DNA of 64,000 nucleotides from Cryoendolithus antarcticus (taxonomy: Eukaryota > Ascomycota > Dothideomycetes > Cladosporiales > Cladosporiaceae), in the NCBI GenBank assembly GCA_002077065.1, contig NAJO01000001.1, positions 1,550,001 to 1,614,000 on the forward strand, in the 5' to 3' direction. Position 1 is the first letter of the stretch. Each line of letters begins with the position of its first letter. The notes beneath the pieces are model-generated. The model had not been told where the DNA came from. It worked only from the letters and a program-made list of their open reading frames with translations, and did no database searches. Both the position numbers and the translations under genes were made by a program. Below are positions 21,594 through 32,752 of this stretch, one piece after another.

Positions 21594-24500
21594 ATGGTCC
21601 ATGGCTTCAACATCGACGATGAAGTGCGACATCAGGCAAAGAAAGGTGCCTACTCCGCTGTGATACCGGAGGACTCACTCTCGAGCGACAAGACTGACCG
21701 AGCAACCCGGTCTACGGCCAAAGCCTGGAGACCGATCACGTTACGGCTCCCGTACCTCAGCAGCCTCATCTTGATCACTCTCGCCGTCATTGCGATTATA
21801 CAATGGCTGCTTCATCAAAGTCAAGCCGACCAGGGCATCCTTTTCGCTGCGAATATCAACGAGCTGCCACTTCGAACCTCATCCCTGTACCTTTACCTCC
21901 CGACACTCATCTCGGTCATCTACAGCTTCCTGTGGACGTGGGTCGACCTCGATGTCAAGCGACTCGAGCCATACTTCCAGCTATCCAAGACTGGAGGAGC
22001 GACTGCCGAGCACTCTATTCTCCTGCATTATCCTTTCGACTTTCTGGCATCGGTACCGCTGAAGGCTGTGAGACGGAAGCATTGGTCCGTGTTTACTACG
22101 TCGATGATCATGGTATTAGTCTTCTGGGGCTTGACGCCAATACAAGCTGGCATTTTTGCGGTTCGTACGGTCAACGCACGCGAAAGCGTTCCTCTACATC
22201 GTGCCCGATCATACGTACCCACGACACAGCAGGGTGACCCGAGTGCAATCTATCCGCAGTCCGCGTACAATATCGCATGGCTGAATGAGACTCTGCCACC
22301 ATTCATGACGAGAGAGTACATACTTGCAGCCTTTGGTCCCGACGCGGATGCTGAGCCTTCGGCCGGAGATTTGAGTTATACAGGCGTCACAACAAAGTAC
22401 GGCGTAGATCTGACTTGCGAGGTGCCGATTCTATCGACCAGCTTGGATAGTGAGGTAGTATCGAACAGCTCGACGGGCTGTAGTTTCTTGAATCCCAATT
22501 TGAAGGAGATGCCTGCAAACGACACATCTAAGCCTTATCAGATCACCTACGCCGGACACATTGCCACCGATGGGTATGCAGACTGGTACATTTGGGACTA
22601 TTGTAAGGACACATTCTGGGTCCGCTGGAGTAAGAGCTCGGCAGGGTCTGCGACACCTGCCAGGTCAACCTCAGTGTTCTGCACCAGTCACTACTACCAG
22701 CAGGAAGTCAATGCGACGGTGACTGCAACCCATAAGCAGGTCCTCGATGTTGTACCTCTGTCTCCCAAGGCACCCCTCCCACTTGATCTGTTCAACACAT
22801 CGATCTTTGAGTGGGCCATGGGAACGGGTAACGTGAACATGACAGCTCGATCTCCATATCCTCTCCCTGGCTTTCCTCGTCAGGAGTCCCGACTCAAATC
22901 ATATCCCATAGATTTGGAGGATATGGTGACTATGGCACCTTTCGCCATTGCTGTCGATCCTCGACCAATGGACGACTATTTTGATCCCGATACTCTCCAC
23001 TCGGCGTACCAGGCTGTGTACCAACTACTCTTCGCCAGGCGACTTGCTGATATACTCAAGTCCGATCTCGATCTCAGCCAAGCCGACTCAGGCGTTCGGA
23101 CGTATAGCACCCAGGCCGTAGTCGTTGTGCCAGGATTTGCTTGGGCTTCGACAGGCCTATTGGCAACTGTGCTTGCCCTTGCTATGTGGCTGATCTCAAG
23201 CGCTGTTCGCCGTAGTAACATGCTGCAGTCCGATCCTGGTAGCATTGCGGCACTTATGAGCCTAGCATGCAGCAGCTTCCCACTGACTAGGACGCTTGCA
23301 AAGTTCAATCGAAGCAGTTCGACGACCTTGCACATAGCGCTTGTGGGCAAGCCGCTTGTGTTACACCCCCGATCGGATCTTGACGGCCCGGATAAGTCTA
23401 AGCTCGGCATATCTCTGCTCGATGACTCGCCAGTCCTCGACGAACAATACAGGGTGCGAGACATGAATGCTGGTGTGCGACCCATGGAGCTGCGCACACT
23501 CACAGGCATGGTCTTCCTCACCTGTCAATCAGGTGCACTAGGGGCCTGCGTGGTGCTGTATGCCTCCGCTTACCAGAACAATGGCATCGTGATGCCGTCG
23601 CAATCTACAATTGTGCGACAGCTCCTGGAAAATTACCTGCCAATCGCCGTAGCAACGCTGCTGGAGCCTTTTTGGCTTGTGCTTAACCGACAGATTTGCA
23701 TGTTACAGCCTTGGGAAGAGTTGCGCAAGGGTGATGCGCTGGCAGCGAAGTCCATCGATCTCAGCTACAATTCACTGCCGCCACAGTTCGTCATCTGGAA
23801 GGCTCTGAAAGCGAGACACCTTCAATTGGCACTCCTCTGTCTTGCCACAATCCTGGCCAACGGACTCGCCGTTGCACTTGGCGGTCTGATGTACGAGGAT
23901 TCAACGACAGTGTCCACCCCGGCGCAATACACACCACTACACCGAGCAGAGATCAAAGCGTTGAACGGTACAGGTGCAGCATATGATTACGATAGTGCAA
24001 TGGGTCCTCTCGGCCAGAATGGCCTCGATCAATTTTACTACGCTATGTCAAATAGCACTGCAGGAACTCCGCTACCTTCGTGGACTGATCAAGTCTGGTC
24101 GTACCTGCCAATGGATCTTCCCGAAGCAGAGCCTGTGACGACCTTCGCAGTGCCGACCACTGCAATTGGTGTCGCTGTGGACTGCCAGCCGTTGCATTCT
24201 GCCGCCACTACCTACACCCTGGAGTTCGCGGATAATCTTGATTGGACGCTTAATGTCAACATCTCTTTACCCGATGGCTCGATACAGAGATGTACCAATA
24301 CATCTATCAATCAGATGGCTGGCCGTATCCTCGGATACGGCTATGACGTCCAAGCCGGCCGGGCAGCGCTTGAGATCGATGTCGTACTTGGCAGTACTCA
24401 TAGCGATGCAGAGGATCTAGCATGCAGACGGTATGTTGTTGTAGGCTGGTTGCGGGCTGAACTTGTACAGGGGAAGCTATTGCAGAACATAGGAAGTAAT

Positions 24501-25310
24501 ACGTTTTATCCTTCGCTGCACCCAACGTCGCGGACGGAGACGATGATGCTCTGTGCTGCTACGGCTTACTCCAGAGAGACTACCATTATAGTCGCAGCTG
24601 ATGGTCACGTCCAGAAAAGTGAAGATATTTCGACTGAAAATCATACGCGGCTGGCAAACAGTCAGGATCTGGTTGCGCAGATGAATATCTACCGTATCGC
24701 AGCCAACAGAGGTTACTGGCACGCTGACAACTACCCGTCGGACTTCGACAACTACCTCCTCCATCAACTCCCTGAGACATCACAGCTACTGAATGCTTCT
24801 GCGCCTGTCCCATCACACGAAATCGTCGCGCCAGCTTTCGAAGCCATCTACGCCCGCCTGGTCGCGACGATGCTGAGCCTGGGTACCGCAGACCTCTTCG
24901 TGGCCGCTGACAATTCCACACCACCGAATCAAGGCAGCATACGCACAATGGAAACTCGAATCTTCGTCTCGCTGCCTGCGTTCGCCGTTTCGGCCGGAAT
25001 CCTAGTCCTCTACATCTTTACGACGATATGGCTTTACGCAATGAGACCATGGCGTATACTGCCGCGGCTGCCCACGACGATTGCATCAACCATCGCGTAC
25101 TTCGCCGCAAGTAGAGCACTCAGGGAGCATGAGTTAGCTGGCGATGCTGCGAAGCAGAGCACGAGATGGGCATTTGGGAAGTTTGCCGGCGTGGACGGGA
25201 AGAAGCACGTTGGCGTAGAGATGGAGCCATTCGTCCAGATCAGGAGTGCTCCCCAACAGCAATGGTCGACGGACAGCTTTCGAAGACGCTTCCATAGAGC
25301 TGCGACATGA
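21594..25310 (+). CDS. Large DUF3433-like multi-spanning membrane protein
   Basis: Intronless, 1238 aa. It contains two similar halves, each with paired N-terminal helices and a large loop, as in fungal DUF3433 proteins. Visible membrane segments include LSSLILITLAVIAIIQWLL (about 50-70), LYLPTLISVIYSFLWTW (about 100-117), TSMIMVLVFWGLTPIQAGIF (about 168-187), TGLLATVLALAMWLISSAV (about 520-540), LALLCLATILANGLAVALGG (about 745-765) and VSAGILVLYIFTTIWLY near 1130-1147. The motif TWVDLDVKRLEPYFQLS is the DUF3433 signature. The long loops hold many NxS/T sites, so they probably face outside or the lumen. No function is known. The gene sits alone and appears intact. Confidence 0.82.
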   Translation: MVHGFNIDDEVRHQAKKGAYSAVIPEDSLSSDKTDRATRSTAKAWRPITLRLPYLSSLILITLAVIAIIQWLLHQSQADQGILFAANINELPLRTSSLYLYLPTLISVIYSFLWTWVDLDVKRLEPYFQLSKTGGATAEHSILLHYPFDFLASVPLKAVRRKHWSVFTTSMIMVLVFWGLTPIQAGIFAVRTVNARESVPLHRARSYVPTTQQGDPSAIYPQSAYNIAWLNETLPPFMTREYILAAFGPDADAEPSAGDLSYTGVTTKYGVDLTCEVPILSTSLDSEVVSNSSTGCSFLNPNLKEMPANDTSKPYQITYAGHIATDGYADWYIWDYCKDTFWVRWSKSSAGSATPARSTSVFCTSHYYQQEVNATVTATHKQVLDVVPLSPKAPLPLDLFNTSIFEWAMGTGNVNMTARSPYPLPGFPRQESRLKSYPIDLEDMVTMAPFAIAVDPRPMDDYFDPDTLHSAYQAVYQLLFARRLADILKSDLDLSQADSGVRTYSTQAVVVVPGFAWASTGLLATVLALAMWLISSAVRRSNMLQSDPGSIAALMSLACSSFPLTRTLAKFNRSSSTTLHIALVGKPLVLHPRSDLDGPDKSKLGISLLDDSPVLDEQYRVRDMNAGVRPMELRTLTGMVFLTCQSGALGACVVLYASAYQNNGIVMPSQSTIVRQLLENYLPIAVATLLEPFWLVLNRQICMLQPWEELRKGDALAAKSIDLSYNSLPPQFVIWKALKARHLQLALLCLATILANGLAVALGGLMYEDSTTVSTPAQYTPLHRAEIKALNGTGAAYDYDSAMGPLGQNGLDQFYYAMSNSTAGTPLPSWTDQVWSYLPMDLPEAEPVTTFAVPTTAIGVAVDCQPLHSAATTYTLEFADNLDWTLNVNISLPDGSIQRCTNTSINQMAGRILGYGYDVQAGRAALEIDVVLGSTHSDAEDLACRRYVVVGWLRAELVQGKLLQNIGSNTFYPSLHPTSRTETMMLCAATAYSRETTIIVAADGHVQKSEDISTENHTRLANSQDLVAQMNIYRIAANRGYWHADNYPSDFDNYLLHQLPETSQLLNASAPVPSHEIVAPAFEAIYARLVATMLSLGTADLFVAADNSTPPNQGSIRTMETRIFVSLPAFAVSAGILVLYIFTTIWLYAMRPWRILPRLPTTIASTIAYFAASRALREHELAGDAAKQSTRWAFGKFAGVDGKKHVGVEMEPFVQIRSAPQQQWSTDSFRRRFHRAAT

Positions 25311-26677
25311 TAGCCTGGACTCAATGCACTACATATTGAATGCTGCCTGAAGCACTACAATGTCGCAATGGCCAAACAATGACGGATCTGTAGCCGGTCG
25401 TTACGGAAAGGTATATCATCCATTGTGCGGCGACGCGGTCTTGCTCGACAGGCAGGAGTGATGCAAGTGGTCGCCTGTGCAATGCAGGGCGTTTGTTCGG
25501 GCCAAGATGATACAGTGGATGTTGCTTGGCAGGGAGAAGCCCGAGAGACATGATGAAACACAAGGCGGTCTTCGAGATCTGCGCTAAGCTCTTTGCGGCC
25601 GCATACCCGGTCCCGCGCCACACCATCGGTTTCGATCATGTACCTCGCTTCTCTGATTGGCGCTGTTAGCCTTGACACAAGACTTTCGTACATATCCCCT
25701 GACAGGCAATCGACGTGCTACCTGCATATCGCATACTGTAGATGGTGGACACGACGTCCCCTGGCTTTCACTGGTGCCCTGCGGCTGTTTGGCTACGCTC
25801 CGTGAGAGGTGCCGGAAACCAGTGTCTGGCCGTCCTTCAGCTGCGGCCAGGATCTCGGACCTAGTCTTCACTGGGCAACACTTGGTTTTCGACTTGTCTC
25901 GGTCTTGGGTTCGCCACGAGAATGCATTTCGCATCGCTCCATTGGCCTGTGCTGGAGGTAACGCTTCCTTGCACAGTGTAGCTCGGCGCGAGAAGTACAG
26001 TCGCTGTTGGGCGTGGTCTGTCACGGCCAGGCCCGTGAGTCGTCACAACATGCAGCAGCGTGCGTTCTGCAGCGGGAAGCGATGTCCCAAAGGCTTAGCT
26101 CGGCCCACTGCCAGTCAGGGTATGCAGTGCAAGGTATATGAAGACGGACCTTACCTCTCGTCTTTCCGCTTCCCTCACCGACAACACGACACCGGTTTTT
26201 CATCGTTTTAGTTGTATACCTGCGTGCCTGGAGCATTGCACAGTCGATCATTACCTGCGCCTTTCCGAGATCTTCAAGACTACCACATTCATTCGCTGTA
26301 CGCTGTATCTCCAAGAGCAATATCTGCACCAAGTTAAAGTCGCATGCATCCCGCTTGACCAGACAAAGAGTGAGTCCCCCTAGACCTGTCACCCCCTCCG
26401 TGACAATTGCATTGTCTGCGAGTCCAAGTCACATAGCAACAAAGCCACAGACAATGTCTCGTCTGACTAAGTCGACTGCTCTCCTTTGTTGCTGGGATAC
26501 GACAATGTGTCTTAGCCAGGGGTCTTGTCTTGCAGTGTCCAGAAGTCTCTAATACACCGTCTAGGATCGCAATTTAGCCCTTCGAAACCACCAGCTAGCA
26601 GGTTCTAGCATCAGCATTTCAGCAACCAAAAGCACGCAGATCTTCTGTCCAGTCTCTACAAATTATATTACGCAACT
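25311..26677. other. Intergenic before AA11 gene
   Basis: About 1.4 kb. Open frames on both strands overlap one another and show no domain. Probably promoter of the AA11 gene plus 3' region of the DUF3433 gene. Nothing specific recognised. Confidence 0.45.
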
Positions 26678-27943
26678 ATGTTGGGCTCCACCAACATACT
26701 GGCTTACGCCGCAATTGCCGCAACAACTCTATCGACAGTGTGCGACGCGCACTTCTTCATCTCCTCACCCACACCCATTCAAGGATCTGCCCCCAAGGAT
26801 CCTCTTGAGGCGTCTGGATCGAACTTCCCGTGCCACGGTGTCGCCTTGCCATCGTCAGGCGGCGAGAAGATGGCTGCCGGCAGCTCACAGAATCTGAAGT
26901 TTGAGCTCAACGGCGGTTTGAACACCGCTGTACATGGTGGCGGAAGCTGTCAGCTCAGTCTGCTCTACGATATCTCCAAGGCCAAGGACCCATCGGCATG
27001 GCATGTCATATACTCCATCGAAGGAGGTTGCCCAGCGAACATCAAGGGTAACTTTCCGGAGGGCGGCGCCGTCGCTTGTACATCTGAGGACGAGGGAGAC
27101 TGTGTCCACTCGTTCGACTACACCATCCCTCAAGGCGTGAAATCTGGTAACGCCATTTTAAGCTGGACCTGGTTCAACACTATCGGCAACCGCGAGATCT
27201 ACCAGAATTGCGCTGCCGTGGAGATCACTGATGGCACTGGCTCCGAAATGAGCAGTCTTCCAGCCATGTTCGTTGCAAATGTCGCGTCCGTCAACGACTG
27301 CCACACCGCCGAGCAGGAAGCCGTTGGGTTCCCAGAACCGGGCAAGTACGTCATTCAGCAGACCGCTACGAACGGCTTCAGTTACCCTGTCTCTACCTTG
27401 GCCTGTGGAGGTGGTGCAGCGGCACCTTCGAGTTATGTCGGCGCTTCGAGCACCGCTGCCGCTCCTACTAGCTCGGCCTACGCTGCGCCCTCCAGCTCAG
27501 CTTACGCAGCTCCCTCAAGCGCTCCTGCGGTACCTACCTCCGCACCGGCCGTCACCAACCCTGTCTCCTCCGCTCCGCCAGCCTACCAAACTGGCGGCGC
27601 GGTCACCGAGACGACCTACGCCACGACCTTCGCCACCGTCACGGCTGGCTCTCCCGGCCCATCAGCCTCTTCGCCAGCTGAAGCCGCTCCTTCCGCGCTT
27701 GCGAGCTCCCCTGGTCCCGCAGCCAAGTCTGGCGATGGCAGCGTACCCTGCTCCAATGATGGCGGAGTGGTCTGTATTGACGCTACGCACTTTGGTATCT
27801 GCAACTTTGGGTCTGCGGTGCCGATGCCGTTGGCGGCTGGTACTACTTGCGCGAATGGTGTTGTGAGCAGGAAGAAGAGGAGTGCTAGGCATATGGAGAG
27901 GCATCGTAGGGGTGTGGGGCATGTGCATGAGGCGAAGTTGTAG
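26678..27943 (+). CDS. AA11 lytic polysaccharide monooxygenase with C-terminal X278-like module
   Basis: Intronless, 421 aa. The signal peptide ends at Ala24, leaving His25 as the mature N-terminus (DA-HFFISS), which with His86 (AVHGGGSCQ) forms the copper histidine brace; Tyr175 (NREIYQNCA) is the probable axial residue. Other AA11 marks: LEASGSNFPC, IYSIEGGCPA, and LSWTWFNTIGNRE. Known reaction: oxidative cleavage of chitin using copper and a peroxide or oxygen co-substrate. An Ala/Ser/Pro linker (about 240-350) joins to a Cys-rich tail, VPCSNDGGVVCIDATHFGIC, then AAGTTCANG, resembling the X278 module found on other AA11 enzymes and thought to bind chitin. Secreted. The very C-terminus is basic (RKKRSARHMERHRRG), possibly a processing site. 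Confidence 0.92.
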   Translation: MLGSTNILAYAAIAATTLSTVCDAHFFISSPTPIQGSAPKDPLEASGSNFPCHGVALPSSGGEKMAAGSSQNLKFELNGGLNTAVHGGGSCQLSLLYDISKAKDPSAWHVIYSIEGGCPANIKGNFPEGGAVACTSEDEGDCVHSFDYTIPQGVKSGNAILSWTWFNTIGNREIYQNCAAVEITDGTGSEMSSLPAMFVANVASVNDCHTAEQEAVGFPEPGKYVIQQTATNGFSYPVSTLACGGGAAAPSSYVGASSTAAAPTSSAYAAPSSSAYAAPSSAPAVPTSAPAVTNPVSSAPPAYQTGGAVTETTYATTFATVTAGSPGPSASSPAEAAPSALASSPGPAAKSGDGSVPCSNDGGVVCIDATHFGICNFGSAVPMPLAAGTTCANGVVSRKKRSARHMERHRRGVGHVHEAKL

Positions 27944-28686
27944 AGGGATGGTGTGAGGCTCATGACGGATTGACAACAGAGGAAAGTGGAAGAGGAGGAT
28001 ACAGGGCGTTCTTGAACCGGCGTCAGGGAAAGGGAGGGATTGTAGATATCATGACTTCGCAATGTACACGAGATATTGGCTCATGTCGTTTCCCATTCAC
28101 CGTGTACGATGACCCATGCCTTCATGGCTTCTAGATCACGTCTTTCACGGCCAGCTTTGGGCCTGGTCTGCCCACCGATATAATTGCCTTCGAGAAAGAG
28201 TATGCATGGGTGCCTGACAAGCCGTATTGTCGGTCAGCCTCAAAGTGCCAAGGTGGTCAACGATGTGCATCGCGACGCAATATCCGCGGTGAGGGGTCAC
28301 TCTTGAACCTGAGGCGCAGTCGTCGATACCAGACCTAATCTCGTATCACGAATCATGTCGCCTTGTGGACGATTGTAGTATATGTTCGCTCTCAAAATCC
28401 ATGCTAGAGCAAACATTCGACCACATCTCCCTTGGCGGTCCCTGATCGTCGTCATCCCACCTCACCCGCCACAGGGACCCCCCCAAGCTACTGCACATTG
28501 CTGCGGCACGCAACCTTAAGCTCTTCTCATAACCCGACAAGCCACACCGGTCAATTGTGAGGTGGAAGGACACTGTACCTCGTCCTCATTCATAGCGTAT
28601 ACCCACGAAGTAACCCAAATCCGACACAGCCCCGCCAATCTCAGTCACCAAACACCTGACCAGCAATCAGCCGCACGACCGCCAAG
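27944..28686. other. Intergenic before calcineurin A gene
   Basis: 743 nt without a gene. The last about 100 nt are C/A-rich leader sequence (CCACGAAGTAACCCAAATCC and on) running up to the calcineurin start. Confidence 0.45.
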
Positions 28687-30473
28687 ATGGAGGGCGGTGG
28701 CGACGAGCAATGGGCGGACAATGCCATGCGCGCGGTGCAGAAGAAGAAGCAGCTACCGGAGATTGACTTCACCATACATCAGATGGAAGATGGCTCGCAA
28801 GTGAACACACAAGAGAGAGTCTGCAAAGGTAAGAGTGTCACGTGCTCTATCATGGCCAGCACGAGGCTGACATTCAGCAGATGTACAAGCGCCTGCCTTC
28901 AACACACCGACAGAAGACCAGATCACTTCTCCACAAGACCGATCGAAGCCAAACCTAGCATTCTTGAAACAGCATCTGTACAGAGAGGGACGGCTGACAG
29001 AGGAGCAAGCATTATGGATCATCAATGGCGGTGCACAGGTGTTGCGGTCGGAGCCCAATTTGCTGGAGATGGATGCGCCGATCACAGTGTGCGGAGACGT
29101 TCACGGGCAGTTCTTTGATCTCATGAAATTGTTTGAAGTGGGTGGTGACCCGTCAGAGACAAGGTATCTCTTCCTGGGAGACTATGTGGACCGAGGATAC
29201 TTCTCGATCGAGTGTGTGCTGTACCTCTGGGCGCTCAAGACATGGTACCCCAACACTCTCTGGCTGCTGCGCGGAAACCACGAGTGTCGCCACCTGACGG
29301 ACTACTTTACCTTCAAGCTCGAGTGCAAGCACAAGTACAGCGAGCGGGTGTACGAGGCATGCATGGACTCCTTCTGCGCCCTCCCCTTGGCAGCAGTAAT
29401 GAACAAGCAATTCCTCTGCATCCACGGCGGTCTTTCGCCCGAGCTGCACACTCTCGAAGACATCAAAGCTCTCGATCGATTCCGCGAACCACCCACCCAC
29501 GGCCTGATGTGCGACATTCTTTGGGCCGACCCTCTCGAAGAGTTCGGCCAAGAAAAGACGCAAGAGTACTTCATTCACAACCACGTTCGCGGCTGCTCTT
29601 ATTTCTTCTCCTATCCCGCCGCTTGCGCCTTCCTCGAAAAGAATAACCTCTTGTCCATCATCCGTGCCCACGAAGCGCAAGATGCAGGTTACCGCATGTA
29701 CCGCAAGACACGAACCACCGGCTTTCCCTCAGTCATGACGATTTTCAGCGCGCCAAATTATCTGGACGTGTACAATAATAAGGCGGCGGTGCTGAAGTAC
29801 GAGAACAATGTTATGAACATTCGGCAGTTCAACTGCACGCCGCATCCGTACTGGCTGCCGAACTTCATGGACGTCTTCACTTGGTCGTTACCGTTCGTCG
29901 GCGAGAAGATCACGGACATGCTGATCGCTATTCTCAATACCTGCAGTAAGGAGGAGTTGGAGGAGGAGACGCCGATGAGCTCAGCGCCTTCGTCGCCGCC
30001 TATCAATACATCGTTGACGGGTATGGACCCGGATTCGATCGAGTACAAGCGTCGCGCGATCAAGAACAAGATTCTCGCCATTGGCCGGCTGTCGCGAGTC
30101 TTCCAAGTCTTGCGCGAGGAGTCTGAGCGCGTGACTGAGCTGAAGACTGCTTCCGGTGGAAGGCTGCCAGCTGGTACCCTTATGTTGGGAGCGGAGGGCA
30201 TCAAGCAGGCTATCAATACTTTCGAGGATGCGAGAAAAGTGGACTTGCAGAACGAGCGGTTACCGCCGAGCCACGAGGAGGTGCGGAGAAGCACAGAAGT
30301 CATGAGGGAGGAGGCTCTGAAGCGGGCGAGTAGAGATGCCGATAATGATCAGGAGTTGAAGGGCGTGGCGAGGCGGATTAGCATGTGAGTATTTTCATCG
30401 CTCAGTTGACATGTCTGTGAAGGGATTGCTGACTTTGGGCAGGTCTGGCGGATCGAGAAACGCGAGGAAATGA
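28687..30473 (+). CDS. cnaA: Calcineurin catalytic subunit A (Ser/Thr phosphatase 2B)
   Basis: Three exons: 28687-28828, 28881-30384 and 30443-30473, introns 52 and 58 nt; 558 aa. The metallophosphatase motifs are complete: [42 protein letters not shown] and the [14 protein letters not shown] segment. The calcineurin-B binding helix follows the catalytic core, then the calmodulin-binding helix ([20 protein letters not shown]) and an autoinhibitory region ([17 protein letters not shown]). Known role: Ca2+/calmodulin-activated phosphatase that dephosphorylates Crz1 and controls ion stress, wall integrity and virulence in fungi. The last exon codes only the ending SGGSRNARK after the split ATG, as is usual for short 3' exons. 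Confidence 0.96.
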
Positions 30474-31116
30474 TGATGCATCTGCGCATGCACTACATGC
30501 CGAGAGTACGATTGTACTGTGCCTGTGTGGTTCCTCTATACGGCTGCTGGGCGCAGGGCCAGTCACGGGACCAGTGCAGCTCGGACGGAGTCATCCTGAC
30601 TTCGTGTCTGGGCATTATACGTTAAGCGAGACCCGCTGCTGCGCTGTGCTAGAGCCTCACGATCCGTACCGACAGTAGGCAATGAATGTCACACGTATGT
30701 CAAGGTCTGCTGTATCTCTCTGTTGCTGACTGTGATGAGTCAAACTCTCTCTTTGTCAAGCTCCCTGGACATTACCAAACAGGGCCAGGGCTTTCATAAT
30801 GGAACAGAAGTCCGTCGTCCCGTACACTGCTCGTTTCTACCAAAAATTTCGGCATGATATCCTAGGTTCGCTAGTTGTATGTTGGTGGCTGCAGCATTAC
30901 TGACCAGTGACTGCGGAACAAAGGTATCGTCTTGCTTGACTACCACAAGCCTATTGCTTTCACTGCGCCGCTCTTTCGTATACACACAATTTATGGTCAC
31001 CCCCTCGAGCTGTCTCACTGGCAACTCCTTGAACGATAGCTACCTCGATCGCGCTTTCTCCGCATTTCTCTCTCAGCTTAAATCATTTCCGTTGAAACGA
31101 TCACTACTTGATCGGC
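30474..31116. other. Intergenic before first CAP gene
   Basis: 643 nt with no supported gene. Open frames on both strands lack domains. Confidence 0.4.
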
Positions 31117-32433
31117 ATGGCCACCCCAAACGCAGAACAACAAGAGGCTCTCGATCTCCACAACAAAGGTCGACGCGGCCCCTTCCTATTCCATTCTTGC
31201 GCCATCTAATCCCGATCACAGCTCGCGAAGAAGTCGGCAACGGACCCCTCCGCTGGCACGCCATCTGCGCCGATGCCGCCGCCGCCCACGCCAAAGCCCT
31301 CGCCCAAGCCGATGCCGGCATGGAGCATGCAGATCAACCCGAAGACGCGTCCCTTCAAGGCGAGAACTTGGCCTGTGGCCGAGGTATGCGTGGCAGGGCG
31401 CTGATAATAGCAACTCAAGGTTGGCTTGACGAGAAGCCGGCGTGGCAAGGACAGGCTATCACGGAGCAAAGTCAGAAGGGGAAGGAGGAGAAGCATTATA
31501 CGCAGGTAAGCTTTTCTCCGCAGCACCCGTTTGGGGAAAGAAGGGGAGTGTGCTGACGCAAGAGTGCAGATGATATGGGGGGGATCGAAGTGCTTCGGGA
31601 TTGCGGCGGCTACTGGACGCAGCGGCACGACGTATGTGGTGGGACGGTACTATCCGGCGGGGAACATGATCGGTCGGAAGCCGGCTGAGAAGGTCGCTCC
31701 GCCTTCTGCGTTGACATCGCAAGGCGTGAGGCATATGCATGGTGGTGCCGGCCGCGGCACGGGCGGTGGCATGCGGGGAGGTATGAGGCGTTTTGGCGGC
31801 TTCGGAGATGTTTAGATAGGTGGCATGGGTGGCATGAGTCGTCCTGGCGGCTTTGGAGGTGGTTATATGGGCGCTATGAGAGGAATGGGTGGCCCTGGCG
31901 GCTTCGGAAGTGGTCACACGGGAAACATGGGCCACATGGCGGCCATGGGAGCCATGAGAGGGGGACCTATGGGCGTTATGGGTAGCATGGGCCACGCTGG
32001 TGGCTTTGGCGGTGGCCAGATGGTTGGTCGGGGTGGAATGGGAAGTATGAGCAATGTCGGAGGTGGCATGATCATCATGCGCAATGGCACAGGTGGCTTC
32101 ACCGTCATGAATAACGGCGGTGGTGGCATGAGCGTCATGAGCAACGGCGGAGGTGGATACATGAGCTACTCGAGTAGCACTGGCGGTGGTATGAGCTCGA
32201 TGAGCAGTACGACCAGCATGGGCGGCATAAATGTCAACACCAACTTCAATGGCGGAGGGGGTATGAGCTACGTGAGCAGGACGACCGGTCCGGGTGGCAT
32301 GGACATCAATACCAACATCAACGGCATGGGCGGTGTGGGAGGCATGGTGGCCATGGGCGGGATGCCGCCCGGGATGCCACCAGGGATGGTGGGAATGCCC
32401 CCGCCAGGATGGACGCCCTTTGGCTTCCGCTAA
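31117..32433 (+). CDS. CAP/PR-1-like protein, copy 1, with Gly/Met-rich tail (TAG or intron)
   Basis: Exons 31117-31168, 31222-31505 and 31570 onward; introns 53 and 64 nt. The CAP domain is clear: HNKAREEVGNGPLRW, GENLACGRG, HYTQMIWGGSKCFGIA and VVGRYYPAGNM. No signal peptide is seen, as the protein starts MATPNAEQQEALDLH. Frame 1 meets TAG at 31813-31815 and then continues open to 32433 as a Gly/Met-rich tail ending PPPGWTPFGFR, matching copy 2's ending. Reading to the TAG gives 193 aa. A 90-nt phase-0 intron (31726-31815, donor GTGAGG, acceptor TTTAG) would give 369 aa. CAP proteins bind sterols or other lipids or act outside cells; role here unknown. The listed end is that of the long model. 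Confidence 0.72.
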
Positions 32434-32752
32434 GACTGCGTGGAGATGCGCTGGAGAGGTCATCGGACAGGGTTTTCAACATGGACCGAAAGCTGGCTAG
32501 ATGTTGAAGCAAGTGCTGAATATAACCGCGATTTCGGCTAGTGAAGATACCTTGAGGACAGCTGCTAGGGTGCAGGAAGATTATTGACCATTGACCTCAA
32601 GATTGTTAACTCACATTGACTGTGGGACATGAGATCCTTAGTATGCACCGCGTGCAAGCACTCTATCTCTGTTCCGAGCCCGACCTTGTGCGCTCCACAG
32701 ATTCACCTTCATCATCGCTCAACATCAACCCCTTGCACTCTCATCGATCATC
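32434..32752. other. Spacer between the two CAP genes
   Basis: 319 nt between the tandem copies. It holds a short 5' leader with C/T/A-rich sequence (TTCATCATCGCTCAACATC) before the second start. No other feature seen. Confidence 0.4.

Noticed and set aside
25657..26211. A 184-codon plus-strand frame between the DUF3433 and AA11 genes
   Set aside because: No domain, no start context and overlapping minus-strand frames; composition is not protein-like.
31459..32463. A 334-codon minus-strand frame rich in Ala, His and Thr
   Set aside because: It is antisense to the Gly/Met-rich tail of CAP gene copy 1; its His/Ala/Thr repeats follow from the GGC/ATG-rich codons on the other strand.
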